From positions 1 through 64,000 of the forward strand of contig BMSW01000019.1 in assembly GCA_014649355.1 (NCBI GenBank): a DNA stretch of 64,000 nucleotides. The letters run 5' to 3'. Within the stretch, counting starts at the first letter, position 1, and every line of letters begins with the position of its first letter. Source of the stretch: Streptomyces althioticus (GTDB taxonomy: Bacteria; Actinomycetota; Actinomycetes; Streptomycetales; Streptomycetaceae). Shown here piece after piece: positions 1-7,058 of this stretch. The notes below the pieces were generated by a model. It did no database searches. It saw nothing but the letters and a program-made list of their open reading frames with translations, and was not told the origin of the DNA. Made by a program: the position numbers and the translations under genes.

Positions 1-170
1 GCCGCAGTCGCACAGCACCGCACTGAGGGCCACAGGCGAACCCAGGGCAGATCGGTACCGGAGCACGCGGCCCGGCTGCCCACACGACCGGCTGAGCGGG
101 CCCGCCGCAGCGGGACGGCACCCCCGCCGACGCCCAGTGGGCTCGGCGGCACCGGTGCCGCATACGCGTC

Positions 171-202
171 GGCGGCGGCATCCCCCTCAGGGTGCCGCCG
201 CC
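171..202 (-). terminator. Hairpin downstream of the acidic hypothetical gene
   Basis: A perfect 10-bp inverted repeat (GGCGGCGGCA and its complement) with a 12-base loop lies 14 bases past the stop of the leftward gene at 216. Its position fits a factor-independent terminator of the U-poor Streptomyces type. The remaining bases 1-170 show no gene I can recognise. Confidence 0.5.
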
Positions 203-215
203 CGCGCGTGTCCGA

Positions 216-902
216 TCAGCGGTCCGCGTCCAGGGGTTCCAGGTCCTCGTCCGCGTCCGGGGACAGGGCCGACTCCAGGTCGTCGTCGTCCTCTTCGTCG
301 TCCGCGTCGTCGTCGAAGACCGCGCTGACGTCGAAGCGGCACACCACCGCCTCGGGATCCACCTGCTCGAACGGCGCCTCGAGCCACTCGCCGGGGTCCG
401 GGATCTCGTCCGATGCCGTCACCCAGAGCGTGGAGTCGCCCTCCTCCAGGCCGAACTCCTTGTGCCGGGAGGCGATCTCGTCCGGTTCGTACTCCCCGAA
501 CAGCAGGCCGAGGGCGCCGTGGACGGTGTTGGAGGCCTCCGGACTCTCGTCGTCCGCCTCCTCGATCCGCTGGGCGTGCGCCAGCAGCCGCTGCGGCTCG
601 ACGACGGCGTAGTCGCGGCGGATCAGCACGCTGAGGGCGTTGGGTTCCTCGGGGCCGCCGTACGGGGGCAGGGCCTCCTCGGCACCGGGGATCTCGAAGG
701 GCGTGACCTCGTCGTAGCGGTCGTAGAGCAGTTCGTCGTACGTCTCCGCGGCCGCGGCCAGCTGGTTGAAGGCCTCGTAGACGGCCGGGTCGTCGTCACC
801 CGACCGGCTCTCGACCGCGGCCAGGTGGCGGTCGAGCGCGGTCTTCACCGCCTCGGCGGCGGCGCGTACCTCGGCAGCGGTGGGCTGCGCAGCATCAGAC
901 AT
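216..902 (-). CDS. Hypothetical acidic cytoplasmic protein
   Basis: This 228-residue protein has no signal peptide or membrane segment. The body is mixed alpha/beta in composition. The last 35 residues are a strongly acidic tail of Asp/Glu runs (after FDVSAVF). The start is the ATG opening MSDAAQPTAAEVRAAAEAV; an upstream in-frame extension to 986 reads as non-coding and would overlap the divergent gene at 950. No clear Shine-Dalgarno precedes the ATG, so a leaderless or very short-leader transcript is possible. I do not recognise a catalytic family. It resembles conserved Streptomyces hypothetical proteins, and no function can be assigned. Confidence 0.75.
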   Translation of the reverse strand: MSDAAQPTAAEVRAAAEAVKTALDRHLAAVESRSGDDDPAVYEAFNQLAAAAETYDELLYDRYDEVTPFEIPGAEEALPPYGGPEEPNALSVLIRRDYAVVEPQRLLAHAQRIEEADDESPEASNTVHGALGLLFGEYEPDEIASRHKEFGLEEGDSTLWVTASDEIPDPGEWLEAPFEQVDPEAVVCRFDVSAVFDDDADDEEDDDDLESALSPDADEDLEPLDADR

Positions 903-949
903 AGTGCAGACGCTATCCGTACCGGGGCCCGGCCCGCACAATAGATGCG

Positions 950-1138
950 ATGCCGGAATACGAATTTGTCGACGTGTACGTGCCACGCGGGGTCTCCCGC
1001 AAGGAGACGGCGCGTCTGCTGACGGACCATGCCGAGTACGGTCACTGGGAGTTGTACCGCCTGACGCTGATGCGTGACGGCAGCCGCAGGGTGCGGCTGC
1101 GGCGGCGGATCATCCGCCAGGTGCGCGCCACCTGGTGA
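950..1138 (+). CDS. DUF5703 family small basic protein
   Basis: This 62-residue protein begins MPEYEFVDVYVPRGVSRKE and ends in an Arg-rich stretch (RRVRLRRRIIRQVRATW). Size and sequence match the actinobacterial DUF5703 family, whose function is unknown. It is transcribed divergently from the acidic hypothetical gene, with only 47 bases between the starts and no good ribosome-binding site, so a leaderless message is plausible. A strong hairpin follows the stop and faces the chaplin gene. The basic C-terminus could contact nucleic acid, but that is a guess. Confidence 0.8.
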   Translation: MPEYEFVDVYVPRGVSRKETARLLTDHAEYGHWELYRLTLMRDGSRRVRLRRRIIRQVRATW

Positions 1139-1168
1139 GCTGGGCGCGCCCGACCGGAGTCAACGGGC

Positions 1169-1203
1169 GGAGCGGACCCCGCGTCGGTCGCGGGGTCCGC
1201 TCC
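1169..1203. terminator. Bidirectional terminator between DUF5703 gene and chaplin
   Basis: A perfect 15-bp stem (GGAGCGGACCCCGCG and its complement) with a 5-base loop sits between two convergent genes. It can serve both strands. Confidence 0.8.
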
Positions 1204-1215
1204 GTGTGTCCGAGA

Positions 1216-2073
1216 TCACGCCGCGGCGCGCGCCCTGCGATACAGGATGCCGCCGACGAGCAGCGCACCCGCGCCGGCCGGCAGCGCGAGACCGAGCGGC
1301 AGCTCGCTGCCGGTCTCGGCGAGCTGCCCGTCGCCCCGCGGGCCCGGCTGGTTGCCGGTGGAGGGGGTGTCCGGGGTGCCGGGCGTGCCAGGCGTACCGG
1401 GCTCACCCGGGTTCCCCGGCTCACCGGGGTTGGCAGGCTCTCCCGGCTCACCGGGGTTACCGGGCTCACCCGGGTTGCCAGGTTCACCGGGGTTACCCGG
1501 CTCGCCAGGATTACCGGGTTCACCAGGGTTCCCGGGCTCACCGGGCTCCCCCGGATTGCCAGGCTCACCGGGCTCACCGGGCTCCCCCGGATTACCCGGC
1601 TCCCCCGGGTTGCCGGGCTCTCCAGGCTCGCCCGGGTGCCCCCCGCCGTGCCCCGTGTTGGCGCAGTCGTTGCCGGCCGCCCCGTTGCCGACGCCGATGA
1701 CGTCGACGCTGTTGCCACAGACGTTCACCGGTACGTGGACCGGCACCTGGACGACGTTGCCGGAGGCCACGCCGGGCGAGTCGCTCGCCTTGCCGTGGGC
1801 GTGCGAGCCACCGTGGTGGCCGGAGCCGCCCTTGTTGGCGCAGGCGTTGCCGACCGTCGGGTTGAGGATCCCGACGACGTTGACCGTGTTGCCGCAGACG
1901 TTCACCGGCACGTGCACCGGCGCCTGCACGACGTTGCCGGAGAGCACGCCCGGCGAGCCCTTGGCCGCGCCCGTCGCGCCGGAGTCGGCGTGGGCGGCGG
2001 CGCCGCCCGCGGCGGCGAGCACACCGGTGGCGGCGGCCATGGTCATCAAGCCCTTGCGGGTGACCTGTCGCAT
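1216..2073 (-). CDS. chpC: Long chaplin with sortase signal and collagen-like stalk
   Basis: This 285-residue cell-wall-anchored chaplin belongs to the hydrophobic proteins that coat aerial hyphae. Residues 1-29 are a signal peptide. Chaplin domains lie at about 40-80 (Cys60, Cys78) and 99-139 (Cys119, Cys137), each with the VNVCGN motif. Residues 147-231 are Gly-X-Pro triplets (GEP, GNP, GTP), a collagen-like linker. LAETG at 251-255, a hydrophobic helix and a Arg-containing tail form the sorting signal for a class E sortase. It lies beside chpH in the same direction, as chpC-chpH do in S. coelicolor. A ChpA/B assignment cannot be excluded, because all three long chaplins share this plan. 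The long stalk is unusual. Confidence 0.9.
   Translation of the reverse strand: MRQVTRKGLMTMAAATGVLAAAGGAAAHADSGATGAAKGSPGVLSGNVVQAPVHVPVNVCGNTVNVVGILNPTVGNACANKGGSGHHGGSHAHGKASDSPGVASGNVVQVPVHVPVNVCGNSVDVIGVGNGAAGNDCANTGHGGGHPGEPGEPGNPGEPGNPGEPGEPGEPGNPGEPGEPGNPGEPGNPGEPGNPGEPGNPGEPGNPGEPGEPANPGEPGNPGEPGTPGTPGTPDTPSTGNQPGPRGDGQLAETGSELPLGLALPAGAGALLVGGILYRRARAAA
1381..1635 (-). repeat. Collagen-like Gly-X-Pro coding repeat
   Basis: About 28 tandem 9-base units encode Gly-Glu-Pro, Gly-Asn-Pro and Gly-Thr-Pro triplets in the chaplin linker (residues 147-231). One unit is changed to E-P-A. Such arrays tend to vary in copy number between strains by slippage. Confidence 0.9.
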
Positions 2074-2153
2074 TGCTGAATTCCCTGTCCTCGGACCTGC
2101 TGCCGGGACGCGGAGCGTGCCGTGTCCCGGAATTCTCGACGAATGAGGAACCG

Positions 2154-2192
2154 GTCGGCCCCGGAGCGCATGGCGCGCGCTCCGGGGCCGAC
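2154..2192 (-). terminator. Terminator downstream of chpH
   Basis: A 16-bp perfect stem (GTCGGCCCCGGAGCGC and its complement) with a 7-base loop lies 47 bases beyond the chpH stop and before the long-chaplin start. It suggests the two chaplins are separate transcripts. Confidence 0.75.
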
Positions 2193-2238
2193 GGGCTCGA
2201 ACCCTCAGCGGGCGATGCCTAGAGGGCGAGACACGACG

Positions 2239-2472
2239 TCACGCGTTGACGCAGGTGTTGCCGAAGGCGGGGTTCAGCAGCCCGATCACGGAGATCGTGT
2301 TGCCGCAGACGTTCACGGGAACGTGAACCGGCACCTGCACGACGTTGCCGGACAGGACGCCCGGGGAGTGCACGGCGGCACCCTGCGCGCCCGAGTCGGC
2401 GGCGGCCATGCCCGCGCCCGCGAGAACCAGACCACCGGTGGCGGCCGCGACGGCGACGACCTTCTTCAGCAT
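2239..2472 (-). CDS. chpH: Short chaplin ChpH
   Basis: This 77-residue secreted chaplin has a signal peptide at about residues 1-25 (MLKKVVAVAAATGGLVLAGA onward, cleaved after AAA) followed by one chaplin domain with Cys56 and Cys74, which form an intramolecular disulfide in the family. Chaplins self-assemble into amyloid fibrils at the air-water interface and let aerial hyphae escape the medium. The sequence is close to S. coelicolor ChpH as I remember it. A strong ribosome-binding site (AGGAGG, 6 bases before ATG) supports the start. A perfect 9-bp inverted repeat lies in the leader region. Confidence 0.95.
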   Translation of the reverse strand: MLKKVVAVAAATGGLVLAGAGMAAADSGAQGAAVHSPGVLSGNVVQVPVHVPVNVCGNTISVIGLLNPAFGNTCVNA

Positions 2473-2491
2473 GTATTCCTCCTAGTTGGCA

Positions 2492-2517
2492 ATGTGATCC
2501 AAAGTCGCGGATCACAT
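2492..2517. promoter_or_regulatory. Inverted repeat in the chpH leader/promoter
   Basis: The arms ATGTGATCC and GGATCACAT are perfectly complementary and separated by 8 bases. The repeat lies 20-45 bases upstream of the chpH start codon, just above the ribosome-binding site. It could be an operator or a 5'-UTR stem-loop; nothing in the sequence decides which. Confidence 0.5.
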
Positions 2518-2628
2518 CACGGGTAACGAGGAGGAAGTAATGAGGCTACGAGCTTATGGTCGCATTCACTCTTCCCGGTCAACTCCGTACGTCTGCCCGA
2601 TTATGGGGAATCGCCGGAAGCCCCCTCC

Positions 2629-3954
2629 TCAGGACGCGTCCAGGAACCGGTCGAGCACGCGGACGCCGAACTTGAGGCCGTCCACCGGCACCCGCTCGTC
2701 GACGCCGTGGAACATGCCCGCGAAGTCCAGCTCCGGGGGCAGCTTCAGCGGCGCGAAGCCGAAGCAGCGGATGCCGAGGTCGTCGAAGGACTTGGCGTCG
2801 GTGCCGCCGGAGAGCATGTAGGGCACGGCCCGCGCGATGGGGTCCTCGGCGCTCAGCGCGGTCTGCATGGCGTCGACGAGCCGGCCGTCGAAGTCCGTCT
2901 CCAGTGCCTTGTCGGAGTGCACGTCCTCGCGCCGCACGCGCGGGCCGAGGATGCGGTCGAGGTCGGCGAGGAACTCCTCCTCGTAGCCGGGCAGGAAGCG
3001 GCCGTCGACGTGCGCGGTGGCCTGGCCGGGGATGACGTTGACCTTGTAGCCGGCGCCGAGCTGGGTGGGCGCGGCGGAGTTGCGCAGGGTGGTGCCGATC
3101 ATGCGGGCGATGCCGCCGAGCTTGGCGAGGGTCTCGTCCATGTTCTCCGGGTCGAGCTCGGTGCCGAGCGCGTCGGAGAGCTCGTCCAGGAAGGCGCGGA
3201 CGGTCTTGGTGACCCTGACCGGCCACTTGTGCCGGCCGAGGCGGGCGACGGCCTCGCACAGCTCGGTGATGGCGTTGTCGTCGTTGGTCATCGAGCCGTG
3301 GCCCGCGGTGCCGTCGACGGTGAGCCGCATCCAGTGCATGCCCTTCTCGGCGGTCTCGACGAGGTACAGGCGCAGCTTCTCGTTGACGGTGAAGGAGAAG
3401 CCGCCGACCTCGCCGATCGCCTCGCTCACTCCGTCGAACAGCTCGGGGTGCTTGCGCACCAGGTGCTTGGCGCCGTAGGTGCCGCCGGCCTCCTCGTCGG
3501 CGAGGAAGGCGAGGACGACGTCCCGCGGGGGCTTGCGGCCGCTGCGCATGCGCTCGCGGACGACCGCGAGGGTCATCGCGTCCATGTCCTTCATGTCGAC
3601 GGCCCCGCGCCCCCACACGCATCCGTCGGCGATCTCGCCGGAGAAGGGGTGGTGGGTCCAGTCGTCCGCGTTGGCGGGCACGACGTCGGTGTGGCCGTGG
3701 ATGAGCAGGGCGGGCCGCGACGGGTCCTCGCCTTCGATCCGGGCGATCGTGGAGGCGCGTCCCGGGTGGGACTCGAAGATCTGGGGTTCCAGGCCGACTT
3801 CGGCGAGCTTCTCGGCGACGTACTCGGCCGCCTTGCGCTCGCCGGGGCCCGAGTGGTCGCCGTAGTTGCTGGTGTCGATCCGGATCAGCTCGCGGCAGAG
3901 GTCCACGACCTCGTCCTCACCGGTGACGCCCTTGGCCGGGTCCGTCTCGCTCAC
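2629..3954 (-). CDS. M20/M25/M40 family metallopeptidase (dipeptidase/deacylase-like)
   Basis: This 441-residue cytoplasmic zinc hydrolase belongs to the ArgE/DapE/CPG2 group. The LLIHGHTDVVP motif carries the first metal His and its Asp partner. WGRGAVDMKDM carries the bridging Asp, and DEEAGGTYGAKHL carries the catalytic Glu pair. The central lid (dimerisation) domain follows, and a final HGVDERVP segment supplies the last metal His. Length is normal for the family. The substrate (peptide, acyl-amino acid or carbamoyl compound) cannot be read from the sequence. It stands alone, between chpH and the tRNA, with no obvious operon partner. Confidence 0.9.
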   Translation of the reverse strand: MSETDPAKGVTGEDEVVDLCRELIRIDTSNYGDHSGPGERKAAEYVAEKLAEVGLEPQIFESHPGRASTIARIEGEDPSRPALLIHGHTDVVPANADDWTHHPFSGEIADGCVWGRGAVDMKDMDAMTLAVVRERMRSGRKPPRDVVLAFLADEEAGGTYGAKHLVRKHPELFDGVSEAIGEVGGFSFTVNEKLRLYLVETAEKGMHWMRLTVDGTAGHGSMTNDDNAITELCEAVARLGRHKWPVRVTKTVRAFLDELSDALGTELDPENMDETLAKLGGIARMIGTTLRNSAAPTQLGAGYKVNVIPGQATAHVDGRFLPGYEEEFLADLDRILGPRVRREDVHSDKALETDFDGRLVDAMQTALSAEDPIARAVPYMLSGGTDAKSFDDLGIRCFGFAPLKLPPELDFAGMFHGVDERVPVDGLKFGVRVLDRFLDAS

Positions 3955-4151
3955 GTGCTTCCTCCCGCTGCTGGTGTTCCCGCTGGTCGGTCCCTCCCCA
4001 TCCTCCCCCTCACGGCGGCCGGCCCCAAGACCCGCCCCGGCCCGTCACACCGCGTTCACGCGTCGGCGCGGCGGGGGTGATCGGCCACCCCGGAACACCT
4101 GGTAATGTTTATGTCGTCGCCGCGGGGGGAAACCCGCGCGACAGACACCTT

Positions 4152-4236
4152 GTCCGGGTGGCGGAATGGCAGACGCGCTAGCTTGAGGTGCTAGTGCCCT
4201 TTATCGGGCGTGGGGGTTCAAGTCCCCCCTCGGACA
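4152..4236 (+). tRNA. tRNA-Leu (anticodon GAG)
   Basis: The 85-base class II tRNA has an acceptor stem GTCCGGG paired with CTCGGAC (one G-U), an anticodon stem CTAGC/GCTAG with loop TTGAGGT giving GAG, a long variable arm, and a T arm GGGGGTTCAAGTCCCCC. The discriminator is A and the CCA tail is not encoded, as is usual in Streptomyces for many tRNAs. It reads CUC and CUU. No integrated element or attachment-site duplication is visible downstream. Confidence 0.96.
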
Positions 4237-4300
4237 CTTGCTTCATCGAGGGCCTCGACCGGACGGTCGGGGCCCTCGGGCGTTGTACGGAAGGTGCCCC

Positions 4301-4681
4301 ATGACGTCGTCTCGCACGCCCTGCCCCTGTGGTCTTCCCGAAACCTACGAGGAGTGCTGCGGCCGCTTCCACGCCGGTACGGCCTCGGCGCCGACGGCGG
4401 AGCGCCTGATGCGGTCGCGGTACGCGGCGTTCGTGCGGCGGGACGGGGCGTACCTGCTGCGGACCTGGCACCCGCGGACCCGGCCCGCCCGGCTCGACCT
4501 CGACCCGGCGATGCGGTGGACCGGGCTGGAGATCCTCGCCGCGGAGGACGGCTCCGCCTTCCACACCACCGGCACGGTGACCTTCCGCGCCTCCTACCGG
4601 GGCGGCTCCCTGCACGAGCGCAGCCGCTTCGAACGGGTCGACGGGGCCTGGGTGTACGTCGACGGGGACTTCCTGAGCTGA
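4301..4681 (+). CDS. YchJ family protein with SEC-C motif
   Basis: This 126-residue protein opens with the metal-binding SEC-C type motif CPCGL...YEECCGRFH at residues 8-24. The YchJ middle domain follows (MRSRYAAFV, LLRTWHPRTRP, FERVDGAWVYVDGD), with an NTF2-like fold. The family (UPF0225) has no settled function; the Cys-rich motif suggests zinc binding. The ATG at 4301 is preceded by GGAAGGTG; a longer in-frame start at 4238 would abut the tRNA end and is rejected. Confidence 0.85.
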   Translation: MTSSRTPCPCGLPETYEECCGRFHAGTASAPTAERLMRSRYAAFVRRDGAYLLRTWHPRTRPARLDLDPAMRWTGLEILAAEDGSAFHTTGTVTFRASYRGGSLHERSRFERVDGAWVYVDGDFLS

Positions 4682-4702
4682 GGGTTCGGGGGCGGAGACG
4701 GC

Positions 4703-5104
4703 TCAGGCCGGCAGCCGGGTGTCGACGACGAAGGCGATCTCCACGAGCTGGCCGGGCAGGGTCAGTTCGGTGACGCCGAGGACCGTGCTCGCCGGGCGGT
4801 GGCCGCCGAAGTAGGCGAGATTGGCCTCCGCCGTGGCCGCGGCGTGGCGCGCGAGGTCCACCACGTAGAGGGTCTGTGTGGCGATCTGGTTCCGGGTGGC
4901 CCCGTAGTGGGCGAGGACGCGGTCCATGTTGGTGTGCGTGCGCCGCACCTGGGCGGCGAAGTCGCCGGGGTTCGGGAATCCGCCCGCCTCGTCGAAGGCG
5001 AGCTGTCCCGAGACGTGGACGAGGTCGCCGGAGCGGATCGCCTGCGCGTAGCCGAAGTCGCTTTCGGCCGGGATTCCGTAGGAGAAGACGTCACTGGTGG
5101 TCAT
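4703..5104 (-). CDS. RidA/YjgF/UK114 family protein
   Basis: This 133-residue protein contains the RidA fold signatures GDLVHVSGQLAFDE, HTNMDRVLAHYGA and RPASTVLGVTELTLPGQLVEIAFV. Family members form trimers and hydrolyse reactive enamine/imine intermediates of amino-acid metabolism. The conserved Arg of the active site appears in GHRPAST. It is divergent from an HxlR regulator with about 105 bases between starts, so that regulator probably controls it. A second possible start lies 30 bases upstream; the one chosen has a GGGCGGG-like site ahead of it. Confidence 0.85.
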   Translation of the reverse strand: MTTSDVFSYGIPAESDFGYAQAIRSGDLVHVSGQLAFDEAGGFPNPGDFAAQVRRTHTNMDRVLAHYGATRNQIATQTLYVVDLARHAAATAEANLAYFGGHRPASTVLGVTELTLPGQLVEIAFVVDTRLPA

Positions 5105-5209
5105 GGGTGGGCCCGCCCTTGTCCTGTCGGTCACTTGTGGTTACCCAGGAACTGTAGGAGAGTGAGCGCCGACCTGGAAGAACGCACTTTTCGGTGACTG
5201 GGGAACCTG

Positions 5210-5596
5210 ATGGTGACCAAGCGTGTGCTGGCGGGACTGCCGGAGGACGCCGATCTGCGGCGCGCGGACTCCCTGGCGCGGGAGATCTTCTCGGACGTCG
5301 CCAACAAGTGGGCGCTGCTGATCATCGAGGCGCTCGGTGAGGGAACCTTGCGGTTCGGCGAACTGCGGGACGAGGTCGAGGGCGTCAGCCACAAGATGCT
5401 CACGCAGAATCTGCGCATGCTGGAGCGCAACGGTCTGGTCGAGCGGACGGTGCACCCCACCGTGCCGCCGCGGGTCGAGTACACCCTCACCGGACCGGGC
5501 CGCGCGCTGCGCACCGCCGTGGACGCGATCTGTGGGTGGACGCACGAGCACCTGGGGCACATCGAGCGGGCGCGGGAACGCTTCGGCGACCGGTGA
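5210..5596 (+). CDS. HxlR family winged-helix regulator
   Basis: This 128-residue regulator contains the HxlR/MarR-like winged helix: SDVANKWALLIIEAL (helix 1), LRFGELRDEVEGVSHKMLTQNLRMLERNGLVERT (recognition region) and the wing PRVEYTLTGPGRAL. HxlR proteins act as dimers and often sense aldehydes, quinones or redox stress. This one lacks an N-terminal Cys, so a thiol switch is unlikely. It lies divergent to the RidA gene and is best explained as its local regulator. Confidence 0.85.
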   Translation: MVTKRVLAGLPEDADLRRADSLAREIFSDVANKWALLIIEALGEGTLRFGELRDEVEGVSHKMLTQNLRMLERNGLVERTVHPTVPPRVEYTLTGPGRALRTAVDAICGWTHEHLGHIERARERFGDR

Positions 5597-5622
5597 CCGC
5601 GACCGGCGGTCGGACCGGCGGG

Positions 5623-6324
5623 TCAGGGCGCCAGGATGTCGAGTTCCTGGAGGGCGCCCTCGGTGATCTCGCGGGTGAGTTCCTCCGCGCGGGCGGCGTC
5701 GCGGGCGCGGACGGCCTCGGCGAGCTGGACGTGGAGGGTGACGGCGGCCGGGTCGGGGTCCTCGAACATCACGTCGTGGTGCGTGCGTCCGGCCAGCACC
5801 TCCGCGACCACGTCGCCGAGGCGGGCGAACATCTCGTTGCCGGAGGCGGTCAGGATGACGCGGTGGAACGCCACGTCGTGGAAGAGGTAGCCCTCCAGCT
5901 TGTGGCCGCGTGAGTTCGCCACCATCCCCAGGGCGCACTCGGTGAGTTCGGCGCACTGCTCGGCCGTGGCGTTGCGCGCGGCGAGGCCGGCCGCGACCGG
6001 TTCGATCGCGGAGCGCAGCACGGTGAGGGAGCGCAGCTGGCGGGGGCGGTCGGCGCCGGCCAGGCGCCAGCGGATGACCTGCGGGTCGTAGACGTTCCAC
6101 TCGCAGGCCGGGAGGACCGTGACGCCGACGCGGCGGCGGGACTCCACCAGATGCATGGACTCCAGGACGCGGACCACCTCGCGCATCACGGAACGCGACA
6201 CGTCGAAACGCTGGGCGAGTTCGTCGGTGCGCAGCACACTGCCGGGCGGGTACTCGCCTGCGGTGATCTCGGGGCCGAGGGTGTCCAGTACGCGGCCGTG
6301 CAGCCCCCGGCCCGTGGTGCTCAT
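5623..6324 (-). CDS. gntR: GntR family (FCD/FadR subfamily) repressor of gluconate genes
   Basis: This 233-residue regulator has an N-terminal winged helix at about residues 10-75 (LRTDELAQRFDVSRSVMREVVRVLESMHLVESRRRVGVTV) and an all-helical FCD ligand-binding domain at about 85-225. The FCD domain includes the metal-binding His residues of the AFHRVILTASGN and RTHHDVM segments. It is divergent from gluconokinase with 144 bases between starts. Two short palindromes lie in that gap. In Streptomyces the homologous gene represses gluconate uptake and phosphorylation until gluconate or a derivative binds; that role is inferred here from context. Confidence 0.88.
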   Translation of the reverse strand: MSTTGRGLHGRVLDTLGPEITAGEYPPGSVLRTDELAQRFDVSRSVMREVVRVLESMHLVESRRRVGVTVLPACEWNVYDPQVIRWRLAGADRPRQLRSLTVLRSAIEPVAAGLAARNATAEQCAELTECALGMVANSRGHKLEGYLFHDVAFHRVILTASGNEMFARLGDVVAEVLAGRTHHDVMFEDPDPAAVTLHVQLAEAVRARDAARAEELTREITEGALQELDILAP

Positions 6325-6358
6325 GCACTCAGCGTACGGGGCGGATCACACCGATAAA

Positions 6359-6369
6359 AAGTCAGACTT
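6359..6369. promoter_or_regulatory. Candidate GntR operator 1
   Basis: AAGTCAGACTT is a perfect 11-bp palindrome with the GTC-GAC core typical of FCD-type GntR operators. It lies 35 bases upstream of gntR and about 100 bases before gluconokinase. Confidence 0.45.
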
Positions 6370-6397
6370 ATTCGTCACAGCCTCTTGAAGTTGTCGT

Positions 6398-6407
6398 ACT
6401 TATAAGT
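6398..6407. promoter_or_regulatory. Candidate promoter/operator palindrome upstream of gluconokinase
   Basis: ACTTATAAGT is a perfect 10-bp palindrome in an unusually A/T-rich patch of the gntR-gntK gap. It could overlap a -10 element (TATAAG) or a second repressor site. Confidence 0.35.
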
Positions 6408-6468
6408 TTCAGTTGCGGTCGGCATCATCGGCAAGGTGTCGACGAGGACAGCAGACAGTGAGGCAGCG

Positions 6469-6987
6469 ATGAACACCCCCCACGTCGTCGTGGTCATGGG
6501 CGTCGCCGGAACGGGCAAGACCACCATCGGTCCCCTGCTCGCGGCCCGCCTCGGCGTGCCGTACGCCGAGGGCGACGACTTCCACCCGCAGAGCAACATC
6601 GCCAAGATGTCGGCGGGCACCCCGCTCACCGACGACGACCGGTGGCCGTGGCTCGACGCCATCGGCGACTGGGCGCAGGGGCGCGCGGGACTGGGAGGCG
6701 TGGTCAGCTGCTCGGCGCTGAAGCGGTCGTACCGCGACCGGCTGCGGGCCGCCGCGCCCGGCGTGGTCTTCGTGCACCTCACCGGCGACCGCGCCCTCAT
6801 CGAGGACCGGATGTCGCACCGGCAGGGGCACTTCATGCCCACGGCACTGCTCGACTCCCAGTTCGCCACGCTCCAGCCGCTGGAGCCGGTCGAGGCCGGG
6901 GTCGCCGTGAACGTGACGGGCAGCCCCGAGGAGATCACCGCACGGGCGGCCACCGCCCTGACGTCGCTCTCCGAGCCGACCCCGTAG
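6469..6987 (+). CDS. gntK: Gluconokinase
   Basis: This 172-residue P-loop kinase phosphorylates D-gluconate to 6-phosphogluconate. The Walker A motif GVAGTGKT spans residues 11-18. The segment YAEGDDFHPQSNIAKMSAGTPLTDDDRWPWLD is characteristic of GntK-type gluconokinases (sugar binding and the D/W-rich region). VSCSALKRSYRDRLR and the lid HFMPTALLDSQFATLQPLE complete the family pattern. The ATG at 6469 sits next to GTGAGGCAGC. An earlier GTG at 6436 is less likely. It is followed by the permease gene after 71 bases and faces the GntR repressor. Confidence 0.92.
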   Translation: MNTPHVVVVMGVAGTGKTTIGPLLAARLGVPYAEGDDFHPQSNIAKMSAGTPLTDDDRWPWLDAIGDWAQGRAGLGGVVSCSALKRSYRDRLRAAAPGVVFVHLTGDRALIEDRMSHRQGHFMPTALLDSQFATLQPLEPVEAGVAVNVTGSPEEITARAATALTSLSEPTP

Positions 6988-7058
6988 GACCTCACCCCCT
7001 TGGCCCCTCCCCCGGGGGCCGCCCCTCCCCCCAACCCCGCACCTCCTAGGGATCCACC

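Noticed and set aside
4237..4300. Integration site at the tRNA-Leu 3' end
   Set aside because: No duplicated tRNA end, integrase or foreign-looking gene follows; YchJ is a housekeeping neighbour.
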